DNA from: Mesostigma viride
Lineage: Eukaryota; Streptophyta; Mesostigmatophyceae; Mesostigmatales; Mesostigmataceae
Length of the DNA stretch: 64,000 bases
Direction of reading: 5' to 3'
NCBI GenBank assembly: GCA_009746045.1
Contig: RPFO01000645.1
Location: 386,185 to 450,184, forward strand
Part shown: positions 1 through 26,100 of the stretch, piece after piece
Layout of the letters: each line of letters opens with the position of its first letter
How positions within the stretch are numbered: position 1 is the first letter of the stretch
Notes under the pieces: model-generated
What the model saw: only the letters and a program-made list of their open reading frames with translations
Databases searched by the model: none
What the model was told of the DNA's origin: nothing
Position numbers and translations under genes: made by a program

Positions 1-13765
<13,765 letters not shown>

Positions 13766-15994
13766 TGCCTTGACAAAAACTTATCTAGCCGTCAGCAAGC
13801 AGTCATTGCTGCAAAAGGTTTTGCATCCAGTCGGGTCTGGACTTGTTTGCAGTGGTGCGACGTAAACGCTTTGTCCCTGCCACGATGACATCTGCGTGGA
13901 ATCATTAAAGTGTCGATGCTCGGAGCAGATCTCGTGGGAAGTCACCAATAATTGGAAGTGAATGATTCGCAATTCACGCCGGATCGTCCGACAGCCTTAA
14001 GAGGATTGAAGATATTCTATGTCCCTTATTCACTTGCAAGATCCGGGTGTGTATAAGGCAATGGCGAGACCACGATAGGAGAACGCAATCCGGGCTCCGG
14101 GATCCTGGATACTGCCGATTCAAGGCTATTCCAATGTCAGCACTGTGCCCCCGTAAATCTGCATAAGCCGGTTAATCCGACTTCATCTGGGCCTCGTTTA
14201 CTGCTGTGAACTCGCCATAGCCCCAATTGCAAAAATTATTTTCAGACGCGCCAGGTGGCAGTTCCAGGTGACGTTCCAACTTCCAACACCATGAACGGCA
14301 ATCTTTATGCTGCTCTTCTCAGGCTGCTGCCTGTGCGGCGTGGCCGCGTGGGCAACAAGCCAACAATAACAACAACAACAGGCTTCTGGAGCATGATCTC
14401 CGTTGAGTTAAAAACGTGCACTCTACCGCCCTGTAAAGCAAAGTTGAGCTGCAGGGCAGTACAGTAGAGTCAACTGGACACTGGTTCAGGTTTGACAACG
14501 TGGACAATCGCATCATTGCTTAGTAAGAGGGACCCTGAAGTCCCTGCTAGCATTGCCGGCGTTGAACGTTGAACTGAACGGCCATAATCATACATCTGCC
14601 TCGATGGTTTGACAGCAACGGTCGACGACTGTGTTGCAGAAAAGAGTTTACAGCCAGGCTCAGGCCAGGCTTGGTAGTTACCCGAGCAAATTCCTGTCAC
14701 AATTACGGGCGAGCCTATTGTTTCTCACTCAAAGACACTCCATTCACGTAGTTTTCTGGCCGCGGCATAGACCGCGAGTTACGCATATCCCCGTGTCGCT
14801 AACGGTCTGCAACTCCGGGCGTCCTGCGCCTGCATCCGCCTCAGCGGATTGCCTTCTCCTTGGTTTCGAAGAGTAAATCTTCCATCCCTTGACTCAAGAG
14901 AAATGGTGAGCACGCCCGTGGCCGTGCTATCTGTCAACTTAAACTGGCTCTTGTCTGCCTCCTAGATTCTACATCCAGGCCTGCGTCCTCGGAGTGTCGC
15001 GCGTTACCCCCGATGCATCGTTCAATCATGGCAGCGCCCTAGTGCAGTGTTGTAGACGTTGAAACTCTTTCGAATTTCGGACAGGATTGAGTGTGCTCAT
15101 AAGTTCTGGGTTGGGATGTACAGATTCGCCTTTTCGGCGGTGGCATGCCTCGTTATCATATCATAACTCGCTAAATACCCTCCAGCCAATTGCAAGCTGA
15201 CAGCATTCGACGCTCGCAGGATGCTCTGATCACTTGCAGTATGAATCATTAGCTGCCCGAAGAGAGACATACCCCCAGAGAGGGGGGGGGGGGAGGGGGA
15301 TCCGCAAGGGGCTGGTGTTGCATTCGCATTTGACAAACTGAGAAGCTCCCAATTCCTTTGCGGCGAGTTCTCCGCGGTCAGCGCTGAAGCAGTGCTCACA
15401 GCATGGCTGCGCACCCACGACGCGTTGCATTGCATCAAGGCAACCCTCAAGCTTGTGAAGCCGGCTGCTCGTGTGCACCTGCTTTGCCTGGGCAGGAATT
15501 GTCGCAGGCTGCCATACTCCTACAGCTCTTAGTTGTGGATAATGGGGATAGCCGTGTATCGTCGCAATTGAGCAGCAGCTAGTTAACTAAATGCGGCCGA
15601 CAGGTACGCGCCATGGAATAGCGGTCTTTGTTGCTATCGTTGCTTGAAAAGACTAGCAACACTCAAGTGCACAAACAAGTCTCCCATGGTCATTAGTGGA
15701 CACCAGCAGAGCCTGCGAGAGCATCCATCCCTCTACAGTTGCTTCCGGCACTGCTGGAGTTCTGTGACCCCGGCCTGACTTCTGCCCACCCAAGGCGTAA
15801 ACGGATTTTCCCTTGGCAAGCGCGCAGCAATGACATGCCACCACACGGGTCAGCAAGACCCATGACATGCAGTCGCGTGCTTATTGATGACATGCAGGCA
15901 AGAGGCTTTACCTTAGCTCACCATCCCACTGCCCGCACCCGCCCACGACCATGGCATTTCTTTCTGCCCCTTGATTCGGCTGCCGCCACCCCAG
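13766..15994. promoter_or_regulatory. Divergent intergenic region, probably two promoters
   Basis: Lies between the ATG of the minus-strand gene (13765) and the first recognisable exon of the plus-strand UBE2S gene. It must hold the missing first exon of UBE2S. A Cys-containing minus-strand frame at 15230-15478 was noted, but I could not tie it to splice sites. No repeat or RNA gene was recognised. Confidence 0.4.
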
Positions 15995-18060
15995 GCGGGG
16001 GAGGGGTGCCTCAACCCCAAGGTGATGGCGCGCGTGGCCAAGGAGGTGAAGGAGCTGGCGAGCGAGCCGGTGGAGGGCATCAGCGTGCGGCTGAACGAGG
16101 CCAATATGGCCGAGATCCATGCAACCATCACGGGGCCAGGTGGGCGGGGTGCTAAATGTGCACGCGGCCGTCACGGGGTAAGGTGGGGGGGCACTATGTT
16201 TGCGCATGACCATCAGGGGGCAGGGGGGGGGCACTCTATATCCATCATGGGGCCATCATGGGTCCATACATGGTGTGGGAACCTGCCCCCGCCACGTCGT
16301 CTATGTGTTTTCATTTTTTTTTCCTTTGTGTGTGGCGGTAGTGCAAGCATGGATCCAGGCACTGTCCCAGCCAGATGGGTCTGCAGTACACATCCTACCT
16401 TGCGGTTGGAAGGCTGGCGTGGTTCCAATGCTCCGTGACACTTAAGATCTTCGTCGACGCATGGATGTTTGTGTTGCGCCGTCCCCTCGTTTTCTGCCAC
16501 CAGCCGGCACACCGTACGAAGGCGGCGCATTCAACATGAAGCTGGTGCTGGGGGAGGACTTTCCGAACGTGGCGCCTAAAGGTATGCCTGGCGACCATGG
16601 CTGTGCCAGACGTAAAGGGAGCGCCGGGTCTCCGATGGGGAGCATTCTCTCTGGGTTACTTGCGACCTGCGTTGCCATGCCCTCCTGCATTGCCATGACC
16701 TGCGTTGCGGCGGGGTGGGGAGCTAGAGACAGCGGGTACTGTGTACTCAGAGAATGGTGTGCAAGACGTTGCCTCCAATAGGGTTGGGCAGGGAAGGATG
16801 CTTGTCGCTGCTACCTTGTATTTTGCATTTCCATCGGCGTACTCTTTTGTCGCTCAGCCCTTCAAGTCCTCAGGCATCTGTGGCCATCGATGGAGAGACA
16901 GCATTCTCTTCCGCGCCGCCTTGGTTGGCAGTGTCTCTTGGTAGAGCTGAGGGGCTCCAGGGCGGTGATGTCTTTCCACAACTCGTGCTGTCGGTATTGC
17001 TGTCGCCACCCGGTTTCGCACACAGGCTACTTCCTGACCAAGGTGTTCCACCCCAACATCTCCAACGTCGGCGAGATCTGCGTCAACACGCTGAAGAAGG
17101 ACTGGAAGCCCACGCACGGCTTGCGGCACATCCTGCTGGTAAGTGCTCCCCCCACCCCCTACCCCCCAACCCGCCCACCAGTAATAACCAAGAGCCGCGG
17201 TTTTTCAAGGTGCTGCTATTTTGTAACAACACATATATTCCATGTCTAAGTATTCACGGTTTTTTACTGGTAGTCCTGTACCGGAAGGGCCCCACGTTGG
17301 GTCCCATGGTGTTCGACCATTTGCCAACTTGTCTGGCAGCCTCCTGCTGGCCGCTTGGCGCATCAGGGCGCATCAGATAATGGGTAGGAAGTTGTATGGA
17401 GGTCAGTTCCTACTTCACAACGTGGGGCTCCACCGACAGAGTCCACTTGCAGTCGTGGAATAGATTGGCCAAAAAACTCAATTCCAAGTAGAGGGGCACC
17501 CCTCTGCGGTCTCATTTCTGGCTCGGAATGTGAGTGTCCTTCCCTGCCTACATAGGAAGACTTATGTGCAAAGCACACTGTAGTTGACTCTATTTTCCCA
17601 TCTATAGCATGCCAAGGGGCTCATGGGTCTTGGCACGCCATGTCTTGCCACATTCTCTGACATGATCCCCCCGCACTGCCCCCTTGCGCACACGCAGGTG
17701 ATCCGGTGCCTGCTGATCGAGCCGTTCCCAGAGAGCGCGTTGAACGAAGAGGCGGGCAAGCTGCTGATGGAGGACTACGAGGGCTATGCCAAGCACGCCA
17801 AGCTGATGACGTCCATCCATGCGGTGCCCACCAAGGCTGCGCCCAACCACACGCGCGCGTCCAGCGACTGCCTGCCCCTGACCATCGACAGCGCCAACAC
17901 GGCGAGTGCGCTGCCCGCACACCTGGCAGGCGGCGGGGGGCTGGAACGGAAAGGCAGCGGCATGGGGGGTGGGTTGGAACGCAGCGCCAGCGGGCCGGAG
18001 AGGACGAAAAGCATGCCCAAGGCAACACTGCAGCGCAAGTCGAGTTTGAAGCGGCTGTAA
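15995..18060 (+). CDS. UBE2S: Ubiquitin-conjugating enzyme E2 S (UBE2S/UBC22 type)
   Basis: E2 that extends ubiquitin chains together with the anaphase-promoting complex. Exons: 15995-16139, 16504-16581, 17026-17138 and 17698-18060; phases 1, 1 and 0 agree at all junctions. The UBC fold is complete, with [13 protein letters not shown], the [13 protein letters not shown] core, the active-site Cys in [12 protein letters not shown], and NEEAGKLL. A low-complexity Ser/Gly linker leads to the C-terminus RKSSLKRL, which matches the Leu-Arg tail that in UBE2S docks on the APC/C. Human UBE2S is 222 residues; here 232 residues are read, plus an unplaced first exon of a few codons. The reading frame is open before CLNPKV, which aligns with family N-termini, so the internal ATG at 16025 is probably not the start. 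The stop TAA is at 18058-18060. Confidence 0.9.
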
Positions 18061-19114
18061 ATTGGAAAGGGTTCAACGTTCTGCTGTTTTTAAAGCCGAA
18101 TCCTGGTGCCCAATAGGTGCTTGGTTCAGTTTTTACGCAATCTATCATATATTACTGCTTGCCTGTGACTAGTGTCTGAAGTTAGCTGGGTTCCCAGGTC
18201 CTTTAGTTCAACAAGCCATCATAGGATTCCATGGTTACTCACATGGCTTTTGTAGTGTTGATGGAATGTCTCATGGGGGTTCACCTCGAACCCGCATGTG
18301 TGGCCCGTTCAGCCTGGGTTCCGAGCACTGGCATGATAACGTATGTTGCTGATGAGTTTCATTCCTAGGAAATGTTCATCATTTTCACTTCGGGTGCTTG
18401 TTGTTTGACGATTGCTGTACACATACAGTATGGATTTCTGTAATCTAGATGCACAAAAAGAAGTCCCAGTATTTATTGGTGCAAGAAAATGGAATGAAAG
18501 TGATTTTGAACAATCACTTCGTACGGTAATGCTTTTTTATGCTGGCGGCCTCGGGTGTGTATTGAGTGAGACAACTATTCACATGCATGCTATCTGTCCC
18601 CGGATCGAGAAATAGTTGTCTCACTTAATGCATGCGCTATCCGTATGCTGCGCATGCAAAGGGACCGAGTGTAATTGATTAATCCGTATGTTGCATGCTG
18701 AACCGTTCCTGGAATTGTACTTGATCAAGTGTTTTCACGAGGGCCTGCAGGTTCGCAGATTTTTGAAATGAAGTATCCCCACTAGGGCATTAAATTATAT
18801 TATATTATAACATGACGTACTCCTATCTAATAATAAGACCCCGATGTGACCATGGCATAACATGGAGCGTGGGCGAGTAAACTGATCATAGCCATGCAAG
18901 ACGTAGCATGGCTGTACAATAAGGACTAAGCTAAGGCTACATGGCTGGTTGTGTACCGTGCGTTAGCGGTTATGGCACAACAAGCGGATATGGCACACCA
19001 TTGTCCAGCTAGGCCCATGAGCGCATGTTCAAACCTGTGGGCAGTCCTCCCCGCCAACCCCCCCCCACACCACCACCAACACCACCAACCTGGGGAGGCG
19101 TTATAGATAGATAG
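18061..19114. other. Gene-free stretch downstream of UBE2S
   Basis: No supportable coding exon. It contains a dispersed hairpin repeat at 18563-18627 and an AT-rich spacer near 18790-18815, and ends in a short (GATA)n run that serves as the target site of the retrotransposon starting at 19115. Confidence 0.6.
18563..18627. repeat. Hairpin of a dispersed repeat family
   Basis: A 15-bp perfect inverted repeat, AGTGAGACAACTATT at 18565-18579 and its complement at 18611-18625, separated by 31 bp. The same GACAACTA...TAGTTGTC pairing recurs at 36935-37000 and 41215-41275, so it is a family of foldback-type repeats. Confidence 0.75.
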
Positions 19115-20673
19115 CACCCCGGCTGGATGCTGGTGACCTCCCGCCCCTCTCCTATGCGGACCTGCTGCGGACAGCGACCGCCTCCACCACCGACGCCATC
19201 GCTACGAAGCTCCAGGAGCTTGAAGACCTTCGCCAGGCTCAACAACGGGAGGCCACCGACCGCGCCCGCCGCGACTGCCGGGCACCTGGTGCTGCGTCGC
19301 TTCCCCCATGCAGAAGCCAGGTCAGTGAGACGTCAACCTCCCTTGCCGACGAGCTTAAGGACCAGCTCCTTACCCTCATCGGCCTGGTAGGTGAGGTAGA
19401 ACTGCGTGGGTGCCACCGCCTTCCCCACTCACGGGACAAGGCGGCTCCCCCACCAGTCCTGCTCACCTTCCCCTCCCGTGAGGACAAGTGCTCAGCGGTT
19501 CCTCTCTCGTCGCAAGCGGTTGCACGACCTCACCTGGACGCTGGACGACGACCTGACCCCCGCTCAGCAGCAGCAGCGACGTGACCTGTGGCCTGAATAC
19601 CTCCGCCACAAGCAAGACCCCAAGAACTCCAAGGTGTACTGGAGGGGCGGGCCGGGACCTGATGATCAACCACAAGATGTGGACGCCCCCAGCGGGCTAG
19701 AATAGCTTGTAGCCCTAGCTTTACTTCAATGGTAGTCCCTGCATGCCGCCATGGCAGCCATTAAATTAAATTAAATTAAATTATAACATGTCTCCGTTGG
19801 GAGATCATGTAGCACATATTCCAGGTTGGATGGGTGGTGTGGAGGAAGCCGCGTAATCGAACTAACCTAACTCTAAGCTATATCTATTCTAGAAAAAGCC
19901 TATCTACGCTACTCATCAAAACGGCTCCTCCTCTTGGGGGGAGGCGGCTTGCCCACAGGGGCTGGCCGGCGTGTGCGCCTTGACAATCTTCTTCCACCGC
20001 GTACGTCTTGTCCTGCATGGCAGTCCAAAGACGGGAGAGAGAATGGATGCGGTACTCAAACTGGGCTGGGACCACTAGGTCGTCCAGCAACATCTGGGTA
20101 TAGGTCATGGCATGTTTCCCTACCTTTTTAGGAATGTTCTTGGGGCCAGGCCAGGTCAAAATATGCCGCCCTGGCTGGCCGAGCCGCTGGGGACCGGCCA
20201 GACCACTTGAGGGCGGTGTCGACCTGGCTGGTGCGAGCAAGATGTCCTACAAATGCTATCCTACGCTGCAGTAATCTCATCCGAAATATGAGGCATACGA
20301 GGCAGCCATGCTTAGAATGTTTGCCTAGTTGTGCCACCTTACCTAGTCACGTGCACCGCTAACGCACGGTACACAACCAGCCATAGCCTTAGCTTAGTCC
20401 TTGTACAGCCATGCTACGTCCTGGCTTCGATCACATTACTTGCCCACGCTCCTTGTTATGATATGCTCACATGGGTCTTATTGCACCCACAGGCTGCCGG
20501 ATCGTTAGCGCGTGTCCGTTTAGCTAGCGCGCCCGAATGCAGCTGTGGCATGCCTTAGGCATGAAGGAGACTGGGGGTCTCTGCCCTTTCTCCTGTTGTG
20601 CACACACAGGGATTAAAAGCACTTCGGTGCTCTGTGACTCCCCAACGGGAGCACGAGTTTAATTAATTAATTA
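19115..20673 (+). mobile_element. Non-LTR retrotransposon B, ORF1-only copy, with nested insertion
   Basis: A 5'-truncated copy flanked by the 12-bp duplication ATAGATAGATAG (19103-19114 and 20674-20685). It carries the end of an ORF1-like protein (frame to 19705) with LTPAQQQQRRDLWPEYL and VYWRGG, then a 3' UTR. The 3' terminus is the stem-loop AGCACTTCGGTGCT, then GACTCCCCAACGGGAGCAC, then a (TTAA)n tail. There is no reverse transcriptase between ORF1 and the tail, here or in the 38140-39465 copy, so it was probably a non-autonomous, HAL1-like passenger. Bases 19762-20300 are a separate element inserted into it. Confidence 0.75.
19762..20300 (-). mobile_element. Non-LTR retrotransposon A, 3' fragment nested in element B
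   Basis: Minus orientation. The target-site duplication GGCAGCCAT flanks it (19753-19761 and 20301-20309). The tail is (AATTT)n at 19762-19785. The frame at 19884-20337 carries RRIAFVGHLART, typical of the region after the reverse transcriptase in LINEs. It starts at almost the same internal point as the copy at 42757-43285. Confidence 0.8.
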
Positions 20674-20689
20674 ATAGATAGATAGCTGG

Positions 20690-20832
20690 GAGTTTTAGAT
20701 CAGCCTAGATTAGCCTTTTACTCGATTAGCCTAGAATAGATCTGATTTTCGCGGCTCAGTCCCCACCCATCCCCATCAGTCCATGCAATGTGTGCTATGT
20801 ACATGACCCCCCAACGGTGGAATTTTATATCA
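20690..20832 (+). mobile_element. Retrotransposon A, 3' UTR fragment
   Basis: Matches the 3' UTR of the copy at 42757-43285: TAGCCTAGATTAGCC, then GCGGCTCAGTCCCCACCC, then ATGACCCCCCAACGGTGGA at the 3' end. The tail is degenerate. No coding part remains. Confidence 0.6.
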
Positions 20833-21363
20833 AGGAGACAACCAGCGCAGGCCAGAAATCGGGAGAATCCGGACCACGGTAGCTCGATCGAGCCTGCCGT
20901 TAATTATATCTTGTCCGTGTTTTTGAGTCGTTCAGGATGATGAATATGAATGGGGATATGGAAATGTGGAGCCTTGTGCATTGAAATTATGGCTGGCTTA
21001 CGTGTAGAGCGACTAGATGACCTAGACGGTGGGGCCGGAAACATGCAGCTTGCTTGATCAGGGCGTGTGTTTCGAGCCTAACTGGCCAGGAGTGTCTAGT
21101 GGTGAGCACCATAGCTGCGATCGCTCTCCCACGTATTTACCAGGAAATACCCGCAAATGGAACGCCACTGAAAAGGTCTAGGAGGAATGTTATACTTTAC
21201 TTCAAAAAATTTTGATGGTTAATGAGGTGCGCTGCAGGACTGTTCTTAGCAAAGTTGAGTTTTTATATCGAAGCCAGCGCAGCAAATGTCTTATTATCAT
21301 TTATTAGGGGAAATGACCAGTTAACTTGAAATTCCCCAGCGTGAGGCATCCTGGTCATGCTCC
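20833..21363. other. Intergenic stretch, downstream side of MIF
   Basis: AT-rich, with no repeat or coding exon recognised. On the minus strand an AATAAA lies about 60 bases past the MIF stop and could be its polyadenylation signal. Confidence 0.4.
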
Positions 21364-22312
21364 TCAGAAGGTGCCGCCGTTGAACCCCCACAGGTAGCCC
21401 TCCGATTCCTGGAACGAGATGTAGAAGCGTTCAGGTGGCACGCCCAGCTTGCTCTTGACAATCTCACTGAGCTTCTTGCTCAAGTTCTCCGTCTTCCCCT
21501 TGAGCGAGCCGATGTTGAACAGCTGAGCAAACGCGGTTGGTTCCTCGGTGCCCCCAAAAGACATGGGGGTGGACGCCCTAAGGGAGATCATCACGTAGCT
21601 CTCGGGCTTGCCGGTGCCAGCAGCAACCACCTGGCAGGAATAGACATGCGGTGAGGTGAGAGGAGCAAGCGCCTGGTATTCTGGCATCAGTCGGCTGTAA
21701 GGTATGGGCTGTGAAATATGTAGGCCGATATGCAAAACTGAGGGGCTATTTTCACCATGTTAGGATTATGAAATGCGTGCCCATGTCCAGCTCAATGAAC
21801 ATGTACTTCCCTGGCCCCATGACATATACAAGGTCAAGGGAAACGCCAGCACGTCAATAATAGAACACGATTGTATTGTCCAAACAAAGTGCTTCTACTT
21901 CCCCATTTACCATATACATGGCATGGTTAACCTGCACGTGTCGGGAGATAAGCTGTGGATGCCAGCAAGATCCAAGTGCCACCGTTCACGTATTCGCCAT
22001 GCAGCGCACTACCAGATAAGCAAGAATTTGACAAAATAAACACATGAGCGCGACGGCTATGTCTACTAGACAACGTGCCCTGCCACGCGGCGTGGATTGC
22101 AAGAAAGTACTCTTCCCAAATGCCGCCCACGCACATCCTCGATTGCAACTTGTAAAAGTAAGTGCCCCCTCATCAAAGCTGCGGGCTAACCACTGCGATG
22201 CGATCTACGCCCCGCCAGAGTGGCCTGAACTTGCCTTCGAACAATCCTTGATGATTTCTGATGTCTTCAACGAGTCCGAGGGCACGTTCGTGACGATGTT
22301 CAGGGTCGGCAT
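21364..22312 (-). CDS. MIF: Macrophage migration inhibitory factor-like tautomerase
   Basis: Two exons, 22235-22312 and 21364-21630, give 114 residues, the usual MIF length. The protein starts MPTLNIVTNVPSDSL; Pro2, exposed after Met removal, is the catalytic base of the keto-enol tautomerase. GKPESYVMI carries the conserved Lys34 (plant numbering), followed by MSFGGTEEP, and the end is WGFNGGTF. Family members form trimers in the cytosol; plant homologues (MDL proteins) have weak or altered tautomerase activity. The intron uses a GC donor (AAG|GCAAGT) with a normal AG acceptor; the nearby GT donor would break the frame. With the GC donor the spacing from the N-terminus to GKPE equals that of plant proteins. 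It is divergently paired with the AHA1 gene. Confidence 0.9.
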
Positions 22313-23185
22313 TGTCGGGTTGCAAGAAATACGGCTTAAATTTGCAGAGAGTTTGGGTCCTGCAAATTCCTTTTATGTACAGCTTTGCACCGAATGTGGT
22401 ACACGGGCCTTCACTCAACTGGCACACCGGGTACTTGGCTAACCTAGGTGGATGATGCTGTTAACCCGATGCAAAAATGCATGGATGCGCGCGCATATAT
22501 GCTTGTGCTTTTGTGCATCGGGCCTAGGATATTTATTAGAGTACCGTTGTGAATGCCCGCCTGCCCCGGTGTGGAACTGGAAACGTCGCCGATCACGACT
22601 CACGAGAAGCATCGCTGATCGATCGTATCTGGCGGGTTCCGTAGACGGAAGCAATTTTTTTACAAATTGTAAGATCTTATACCCTACGTGGCGTTCTAGG
22701 AAGTAACTTTTATTTTTTCGTACACGTGTGCCTACAATAAAATGCTTACCTAGCTTTACCTACTACTGTGTATTATCCAACATAGTTATAGCCGTATGAG
22801 GGGACCTTTCGAGTATATCAGAATCCACTTCAGAAACTAAGGAAGTACTTCCTTCGAGCATACTGTACGTGCGTGATGCGATCTTACCTGGCACTGCTGG
22901 CTGAAGACACGGACGTGCACGAAAGTTTGCAAAAACAGGATGACGGTGCCCGGCTGTGGCAAGAGCAAGTCCAGAAAGTTCGTGTCATGCATGCTACAGC
23001 AACGTTGAAATAATTCCTTAACAAGCCAAGGCAACTAGACAAGCACCAAAGAAAAAGAAAACTTGTGGGGTCTGCAGTGTATTTAAATTTTAATCCGCCT
23101 TGCTTCTACAGAGCAAGCCTGGTGCCTGGAAAGCTGGAAATGCTATACTAGCTAGCGTTTCGTAAACGTTTGCAGGCGTTTGCAA
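22313..23185. promoter_or_regulatory. Shared divergent promoter region of MIF and AHA1-like genes
   Basis: 873 bp between the two start codons. It contains a perfect 16-bp palindrome, AAGGAAGTACTTCCTT, at 22839-22854. No canonical heat-shock element (alternating GAA/TTC at 2-bp spacing) was found, although TTC and GAA triplets cluster at 22821-22853. Long frames here are shadows. Confidence 0.45.
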
Positions 23186-26100
23186 ATGTCCGAACCAACA
23201 TCTATTGAAATTTGTGCGGCGCAGTGGAACCAGGTTAGACACATGTTTCCTGAGAGAACTTATCATGTGGAGAGTTTTCAGTAATTCTATCATGTTTTCA
23301 GTCCGCAAATAGTTCTATGATTATTTTGAGCCGTGTTGAGCAGTGCAATAGAATAACTGGTCCCGTATGTGTAGGCATAGAATTTATCTTGGACTGCTTT
23401 CCCCACACTTTACCTTTCATCAAGCCTTTCATGCTTGTATCGATGTGCGGTTGCTTTTGGGGGCCGGGGGGTCACGATGGTCGATGTCTTGATTTTTGCT
23501 CCGTTGTTGCAGGGTGGCACGTGGGAGGAGCGTTGTGTGACGAAGTGGGCGAACCAGCGATTAAAGGTACTCAGCGCGTAGAAATTTCGGGCTTTATTAT
23601 TGCTCTCTAAATGTCTGTCTCGGTGGCTTGCTCTTCCTGCATGTACCAGTGCTCGTTCCTGCATGTACCAGTGCCGCAGGGTCTGCGTCCACGTCAGCAT
23701 GAGGTACTGTGTTGACGTTGAAGAGGCTGTACAAAGGCCGTGAAATTTGGGGTGTGCAAGCCGACTGGTGCCCAGTGTCAAGGAAGGAAGTGTTTGTGTG
23801 AGTGTAATGAGCAGGTGCGTTCTATGTTTTTTGTGACACGTTAATATTCTGTTGCTACAGAGCAGACATGTCAGCAGTAGTCATGGTAATCCATGGCAAG
23901 CTTGCCTAACAATTACTTTCATTCCTGGGATGTGTGCAGCGTGAGCGTTTATAGAGGATACAGTGACAGCAACCCTTGGCATTTTGCGAATGGTCAGAAC
24001 GCAGCTGCCCACTTTTCATGCCCGCGCCCATGCACACCTCACTGCATGGATACAAGATGGTTTATGGATTGTTCACGGGTGGACAGAGTCGCCAGGTGTG
24101 TCGCCAGGTGTTCCCTGGCACCTTTTTGGAATAATGCTGGTATGCCCCTCAGCCTGCTGCGTACTGTCCTTCTCTCAAGGTGTCCCCTTTGCATCGATTC
24201 ACATTTGCGGTGGCATCATGCTGCCTTCCCACGCAACATGTGTTGGCGGCTTTGGGTTCACTGGATGACTTGGGGTTCACTGTACGCAGGAGCTTCTAGT
24301 GGGCCTGTCGGTGACGCTCGCGAGCGCCACCGTCACCGTGCGTGAGATCGAAGCGTGCAAGGGCGAGGTACGTGGGTAGCTGAGTGGGGACTGGTGGAAG
24401 GGGGAAACAGAGCAGCCGTCAGAGGTGCACTGCCAGGTGGAATCGGTCGCAATAAGTCTAGTATTCCATGCGCATCAGGTCCCTGGTTCGTATCCATAGA
24501 TCCTAGTTCATAGACAATGGAGCCCATGATGCCTGAGGATCCAAGCCTGGTGGGTACATAATACGGTGATGACAATATGTCGTTCATATGTCACGAAGGC
24601 AGGCGTAACACAGTAGAATGATGTGGTAATATTCTACGGCTTGTTGGCTTCGCAAGGCAAAGCTAGGCAAGGTGGTCAGGGTGAACGGATTGCAATTTAG
24701 GCATTAGAAAGGTGAGAAACCTGCCCCATGCTCATGCATTCGCCAGCGTCCAGCACCTCCTCCCAATGTCGGGATGCCCTGCCCCCGCCTACCTGTGACC
24801 CATGTCCCCTTCCAACCACGGCAGACCTGTGACAGACGGTTCTGCGCCAGTCAAGTGCACAGGGCAGCAGACAATCGGTATAGCATGGGCTGAGGCCACC
24901 GTAATGCAGTTTGTGGCAGAGATATGTAATTTACGTTTAGAGAACCGTGCTGCATGGCGCTGTTGGGGCACGCATGATTGCGGATGCGTCATGCGATGGT
25001 GCTAGGGACCGTGATGTTGGATAGAGCGACCGCATGGCTGTGATGTCACTCCATAGTCATAGTCAAACTCGCCTTCAGGGTCAGATGGCATTGCTTGCCT
25101 GTTCTGGCAGTGACTGATGAAAGCGGTTAACACTTATGACAACCGGCGTGTGGCTGCGGTGTGTATGCTGTGTCATGTGGTTATCCTGCCACCTGGCACG
25201 CTTACGCGGCGCCACCAGGCCACGGTGTTCCTGGTGCGGGGCAAGGCCAGGCACACGTACGAGATGGAGGTAAAGCTGCGGTGGGAAGGTGAGCGCAGCA
25301 AGCTGGGGAGGAGCTCGTGCGTGCCGGCAAAGTGTCTAGATGGGTGTTGTTCCAACATTCCATTGTTGCATTTAAGAGCGGTGCAGTGTCTTGTTGCTCA
25401 CGAAGTTGTTGATGTCATCCTGCTGGCACTTGCACCATTCTCGTATGCTTGGCGTCCGCAAAGCTGATGCTACAGCCTTGCATCTCTTAATGTTGACATA
25501 AGCAGCCACAGCCCAATCAAGTTTCTCGTTTGGCGATTTGACCTTGCACAGTCATAGCTCTAGTCGTTACTTTTGCGATGCCTCAAAGCTTATGCTTAAC
25601 AGTTGCATAGTGACCTGCTTAGTGTACTTTGATGGCAGGAATGGTGCGCCAATGATTGTTCTGTGGCGGCTTCCACAGGGTTAGGGCACTACTAAGTGCT
25701 GTGCCAAGGGATAAGAACATGGCAACACCACAGGTTAGCATCAGGGGCAGCTTGAGGTGGCATGAGATGGCATGCGATGGCATGGGACGGGATGGGATGG
25801 GACAGTATGTAATGGGATGTCCATACATACCTGCTCCTGCTTGTTTTGTCAGCCCCCCCCCCTTAAGCTGGCCAGGCATCTCACACACTCGCGCACTTTG
25901 CTGCTTGTTTCACTGTACGTCACTATGCTGGCTTCTGCGTGCCCCCTTCTGTCCTGTCCCAGCCAAGGTGGGCATGGTCCCTGTGGAGGGCATTGCCACT
26001 ATCCCTGAGGCAGCGTTTGGCGACGTGGATGATATTCAGGTGGGTCCACAAGGCTCTCCGTAGCTGCTAGCACGGAGGTGCAATCTATTGATAGCCCAGC

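Noticed and set aside
22313-23185. Heat-shock element in the AHA1 promoter
   Set aside because: GAA/TTC triplets are present but not at the alternating 2-bp spacing of a canonical element.
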